Positions 60,448 to 64,000 of a DNA stretch of 64,000 nt are shown in pieces (within the stretch, counting starts at the first letter, position 1; every line of letters starts with the position of its first letter). The notes under the pieces were generated by a model. That model saw only the letters and a list, made by a program, of their open reading frames with translations. It searched no databases and was not told where the DNA came from. Source of the stretch: Saccharomyces paradoxus (lineage: Eukaryota > Ascomycota > Saccharomycetes > Saccharomycetales > Saccharomycetaceae); the NCBI RefSeq assembly GCF_002079055.1, contig NC_047493.1:186001-250000 (forward strand). Reading direction: 5' to 3'. Made by a program: the position numbers and the translations under genes.

Positions 60448-60818
60448 GTCTTCCTATACACAAAAAGTCCTGATCCTATTATAAAATTTTTAAATTATAA
60501 AGATTTTTCCCCACCTCCTTTTTAACCCTTTAAGTTCTGTTCTTATCATAAGTTCGTCCAATTTTCTCCTTTACTAATAATTAAAGGTATTGTGTACCAA
60601 TTCGCTTAATATGAATTTTTTTTTAAAAAAGTTAACTTCTGTTATCTTTGTTTCTATGTTGTAATATCCCTAGTTTGTCATATTATTAATACTCCTCATG
60701 TAACAAATTAAGAACAAAAAAATAAATGTATTAATCAAATCAAATAAACTAATCAAATTAAATAAACAAATGATTATAACACTATGTATTCTCGTGAATA
60801 AAGATGTGTAAAATTGTT
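60448..60818. terminator. Convergent 3' region FLC3/YGL138C with 18-bp tandem repeat
   Basis: 371 bp, very AT-rich, between convergent stops. TAATCAAATCAAATAAAC at 60732-60749 is followed directly by a copy with one change at 60750-60767. No gene. Confidence 0.55.
60732..60767. repeat. Tandem duplication of an 18-bp unit
   Basis: Two adjacent 18-bp units differing at one base (C versus T at the tenth position), probably a replication-slippage product. Confidence 0.75.
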
Positions 60819-61856
60819 TCAGTTTTTGAAAGGTATTCTATTTTTTAACATCTTTGAGATCTTCCTCCTCAAATATTTTCTTCTTGTCAGGTTTTCACCA
60901 TTGGAATTTCTGTTATGTGCATTCATTGCCTTTATCAGAGCATCATGAGGCCTTTCAATATTATGTGCGATCCGATTTATTGTATAGTCTAGTTTTTCAT
61001 GAAAATTCGGGACGTTTTCACCCTTAGAATTATCGTATTTTTCCATAGGATCTATTTGGTTTAACCAAGAGATTTCTTTGTTCTTAAACTTTCCCAGATT
61101 TTTATAGCTTTTCCAAAATTCCGAAGTCAAGGATTTATATTCCAATTCTCCTGATTCATAGTTATCAGGGCGAACAAGCATCTCATATCTGGACAGAGGA
61201 ATGCTTAGGGTATGTAGATAAGGAACTAATTTGGTAATTGTGCCTTTGATTGACCAAAATATCTTGTAGTCTCTGATATTATCAGAAATAATCGGCGTTA
61301 ATGGAATGGTTTCGAAATCTTTATTAGTTGGAGAAAGTGTATTTGAAGAATTGCAAACAAATACAAATCCAACAAATTTATTAGGAAAGTAAAGGGTTAT
61401 ATTACGTTGTGTATATTTCTGTACCCTCGCAAACTTGAAACATATAGAGCTGTTTTGGGAGGTAGCATTATCCTCCAGGGGTGGAATGCATAGTGGTTCT
61501 GCCCAGTCTAAATCCTTTTGAAAAGGAAGAATGTGATTCCAAACAGCTTTTCCTCCTTTACAAAAGGTCACTTGCAGAAAATTCTTGATCCTTAAGGGCG
61601 CTATCTGGTATTCATATTGTTTTTCAATTACAAAGCCAGTGTATAAAGTACTCTGTTTTTTGTACTGTTCGTATTCTTCTTTTAAGTTTTCCAACTTGTT
61701 ACCTTTAATAACATTTAAAAAGAATTCTGTCTGGAAATTCTGGTCTCCAAATTTACAAACATCGTGTCCAGGAAATGAACTCTTTCCTTCAACAAAAGTG
61801 TTTGTTAACAAGGTATATGTTATAAAAAATAAGAAAAGTTGTTTGAAGAAGCACAT
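60819..61856 (-). CDS. YGL138C: Secretory-pathway protein of unknown function
   Basis: I recognise the locus but no family. The 345-residue product begins MCFFKQLFLFFITYTLLTNTFVEGKSS, a clear signal peptide or N-terminal anchor (about 5-22). The frame is open five codons upstream, but only to a GTG, so the ATG at 61854-61856 is used. No second TM helix is visible. The putative lumenal part has at least five cysteines (DVCKFG, VTFCKGG, EPLCIPP, SSICFKF, FVFVCNSS) and several N-glycosylation sequons (NATS, NSS, NITL, NSSN), consistent with a folded, disulfide-bonded ectodomain. The last 60 residues are strongly basic (NLTRRKYLRRKISKMLKNR). S. cerevisiae YGL138C is likewise 345 residues from memory. 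Confidence 0.82.
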   Translation of the reverse strand: MCFFKQLFLFFITYTLLTNTFVEGKSSFPGHDVCKFGDQNFQTEFFLNVIKGNKLENLKEEYEQYKKQSTLYTGFVIEKQYEYQIAPLRIKNFLQVTFCKGGKAVWNHILPFQKDLDWAEPLCIPPLEDNATSQNSSICFKFARVQKYTQRNITLYFPNKFVGFVFVCNSSNTLSPTNKDFETIPLTPIISDNIRDYKIFWSIKGTITKLVPYLHTLSIPLSRYEMLVRPDNYESGELEYKSLTSEFWKSYKNLGKFKNKEISWLNQIDPMEKYDNSKGENVPNFHEKLDYTINRIAHNIERPHDALIKAMNAHNRNSNGENLTRRKYLRRKISKMLKNRIPFKN

Positions 61857-62189
61857 CCATTCGAGGAGCACTTTGGGAAATTTCTCTATTTTTTGTTGTA
61901 GGGCTTTTAATTAGGCCTGTATAAAAATTAGTAGATCCACAAGATTGGTTATTGAATATGGAAATAATATCAAATGCTATTATCAAATTAATTATTTTGT
62001 GACGCGCCGCTATGTTTAATCGTGTCGCACGAATGAGCGGGTAATAAACTGTCTTTTTTTCATGAATGAATCGAGCTGGCATTAGGAACATGTCGTGTAA
62101 GATTTGGGAGTAAATAACAGGAAGCTGCAATGAATGATTGCTCCTAGTGGTGAACTAAGACCACCAGTCGAAACAATTATACGGACACG
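61857..62189. promoter_or_regulatory. Divergent promoter YGL138C/SEC27 with Abf1 and Reb1 sites
   Basis: 333 bp. ATCGTGTCGCACG at 62019-62031 fits the Abf1 consensus RTCRYNNNNNACG at every fixed position, and CGGGTAA at 62038-62044 is a Reb1 core on the minus strand. They are six bases apart, about 150 bp before SEC27. A five-codon upstream ORF lies at 62130-62147. Confidence 0.6.
62019..62044. promoter_or_regulatory. Adjacent Abf1 and Reb1 sites
   Basis: Abf1-type ATCGTGTCGCACG (62019-62031) and Reb1-type CGGGTAA (62038-62044). Both factors are general regulators that clear nucleosomes, fitting a strong bidirectional housekeeping promoter. Confidence 0.55.
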
Positions 62190-64000
62190 ATGAAGTTGGA
62201 CATAAAGGTATGTTACCAGAGCGCGTTTTGCTAATGCAATTGCGGACAAGCTCCGACAACTCATATGGTTAGGAAATGATCTCGTTCGCGAAGAAGGCAA
62301 AGTTGAATCTTTCGACGGCTGCCTTTTAAATCGAAAACATTAATAATAGTTACTAACAGAAGGATTTTGAAATAAATGTATTTGCTCTTTGCATTTTCTT
62401 TATTTTTACATTTTATGCTTATGATAGAAAACTTTCAGTAATAGATCCGATAGAGTCAAAGGTATTGATTTTCATCCAACTGAGCCATGGGTTTTGACAA
62501 CCTTGTACTCTGGCCGTGTTGAGATTTGGAATTACGAAACACAAATTGAGGTTAGATCCATTCAAGTTACCGAAACACCTGTTAGAGCAGGTAAATTCAT
62601 TGCAAGAAAGAATTGGATAATTGTTGGGAGTGATGATTTCAGGATCAGAGTCTTCAATTATAATACAGGTGAAAAAGTCGTCGATTTCGAAGCTCATCCA
62701 GACTATATCCGTTCCATTGCTGTACATCCAACAAAGCCTTATGTCTTATCCGGAAGTGATGATTTGACAGTCAAACTATGGAATTGGGAAAATAATTGGG
62801 CCTTAGAACAAACGTTTGAAGGCCACGAACATTTTGTCATGTGCGTCGCATTCAATCCAAAGGATCCTTCTACGTTTGCTTCCGGATGTTTGGACCGAAC
62901 CGTTAAAGTTTGGTCACTGGGACAATCGACACCAAATTTTACGTTAACTACAGGACAGGAAAGAGGTGTAAATTATGTTGATTATTACCCATTACCTGAC
63001 AAGCCCTATATGATTACTGCATCGGACGACTTAACCATCAAAATTTGGGATTACCAAACAAAGTCATGTGTAGCCACTCTAGAAGGCCACATGTCTAACG
63101 TTTCTTTTGCTGTTTTTCATCCAACGTTACCCATTATAATTTCTGGCTCCGAAGATGGTACTTTAAAGATCTGGAATTCCTCCACTTACAAGGTGGAAAA
63201 GACTTTAAATGTTGGCTTAGAAAGAAGTTGGTGTATTGCTACCCACCCAACGGGACGTAAAAACTACATTGCATCCGGGTTTGATAATGGATTTACCGTA
63301 CTTTCATTGGGAAATGATGTACCAACTTTATCACTTGACCCCGTCGGTAAGCTAGTGTGGTCAGGTGGTAAAAATGCCGCAGCTTCAGACATTTTTACTG
63401 CCGTTATAAGAGGTAACGAAGAAGTTGAACAAGATGAACCATTATCCTTACAAACTAAAGAGCTGGGGTCTGTTGATGTTTTCCCTCAATCTTTAGCCCA
63501 TTCTCCAAACGGTAGGTTTGTTACAGTTGTCGGGGATGGTGAATACGTTATCTATACAGCTTTAGCTTGGAGAAACAAAGCATTTGGTAAATGCCAAGAC
63601 TTTGTTTGGGGCCCCGACTCCAACAGTTATGCTTTAATTGACGAGACTGGACAAATCAAATACTACAAGAATTTCAAAGAAGTTACATCATGGTCTGTCC
63701 CATTGCATTCTGTTATTGATAGACTATTTCCAGGTGCCTTATTGGGTGTGAAGTCTGATGGCTTTGTTTATTTCTTCGACTGGGACAACGGTACACTAGT
63801 TAGAAGAATTGATGTTAATGCTAAGGATGTAATTTGGTCCGATAACGGTGAGCTAGTAATGATTGTCAACACCAATAGTAGCGGTGATGAAGCGAGCGGT
63901 TACACCTTATTATTTAACAAGGATGCTTACCTTGAAGCAGCAAGTAATGGTAATATCGACGATTCAGAAGGTGTTGATGAAGCTTTTGACGTATTGTATG
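62190..64000 (+). CDS. SEC27: COPI coatomer beta' subunit Sec27 (3' end outside window), intron 62208-62427
   Basis: Sec27 is the beta' subunit of the COPI coat, which recognises dilysine cargo in Golgi-to-ER transport. Exon 1 is only six codons (62190-62207, MKLDIK). It is followed by a GTATGT donor, a perfect TACTAAC branch site at 62351-62357 and a TAG acceptor at 62425-62427. Exon 2 starts at 62428 (KTFSNRSDRVKGIDFHPTEPW) and stays open to the window end, about 530 codons in all. The WD40 propeller repeats are clear (SGSDDLTVKLWNWENNW, ASGCLDRTVKVWS, TASDDLTIKIWDYQT, SGSEDGTLKIWNSST), followed by the second propeller. The alternative TTTCAG acceptor 11 bases downstream would read TAA immediately, so TAG is the acceptor. 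Confidence 0.96.
62208..62427 (+). other. SEC27: SEC27 spliceosomal intron (220 bp)
   Basis: GTATGT donor at 62208-62213, TACTAAC at 62351-62357 and TAG acceptor at 62425-62427. The distance from branch site to acceptor is about 70 bases, longer than the common 20-50. The intervening sequence is T-rich; the earliest AG candidates after the branch site fall within it or too close to it, and a stem could shorten the effective distance. Confidence 0.9.

Noticed and set aside
1-64000. CRISPR arrays, bacterial operons, horizontally acquired clusters or an undescribed multi-gene system
   Set aside because: All large frames are known yeast genes in the expected order, with uniform base composition apart from normal intergenic AT richness; no regularly spaced repeats seen.

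Overview
This is nuclear DNA from a budding yeast of the Saccharomyces sensu stricto group. Gene content, order and orientation match my memory of the left arm of S. cerevisiae chromosome VII from SUA5 (YGL169W) to SEC27 (YGL137W), with no gene gained, lost or inverted. It does not look like the S. cerevisiae reference. From memory, which cannot be checked here, proteins such as Aim14, Yip5, Cdc43, Cup2 and Ari1 differ from S. cerevisiae at about one residue in ten or more. Cdc43 gains ten C-terminal residues, Aim14 uses a shifted start codon and the HUR1 reading frame is short. A sister species beyond S. paradoxus is the most likely source.

Layout. 1-9.5 kb: the end of SUA5 (tRNA t6A synthesis), PMR1 (Golgi Ca/Mn pump), CUP2 (copper-sensing activator), YRB30 (Ran-GTP binding) and RAD54 (recombination motor). 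9.5-17 kb: a 1.7 kb promoter and SUT1 (sterol uptake regulator), YIP5 (Golgi/Rab), AIM14 (ferric-reductase-like NADPH oxidase) and YGL159W (ornithine cyclodeaminase-like). 17-19.4 kb: the main gene-poor interval, with a candidate origin motif, the tail of a Ty3/sigma-like LTR, an intron-containing tRNA-Leu(CAA) gene and the RCK1 promoter. 19.4-33.3 kb: RCK1, ARI1, AMS1, CDC43, LYS5, PEX14 and NUT1. 33.5-47 kb: INO80, ARO2, RPL9A, RRT6, TIP20 and ROG1. 47-64 kb: MRF1, GPI10, HUL5, YGL140C, FLC3, YGL138C and the 5' part of SEC27, which carries a spliceosomal intron.

The genes are unrelated housekeeping and regulatory genes, each with its own promoter; there are no operons. Several share divergent promoters (PMR1/CUP2, YIP5/AIM14, LYS5/PEX14, INO80/ARO2, RRT6/TIP20, GPI10/HUL5, YGL140C/FLC3, YGL138C/SEC27). 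Membrane traffic is a recurring but probably coincidental theme (YIP5, RRT6, TIP20, SEC27, GPI10, PMR1).

I found no undescribed multi-gene system. The observations most worth checking are at the fine scale: three back-to-back minimal upstream ORFs before CUP2, overlapping or close upstream ORFs before SUT1 and RCK1, a two-helical-turn direct repeat before ARI1, the CDC43 stop-codon loss, and three poorly characterised proteins (YGL159W, RRT6, YGL138C) whose sequences suggest families or locations. Start codons were chosen as ATG; where a longer open frame began with a non-ATG codon the start was moved in.
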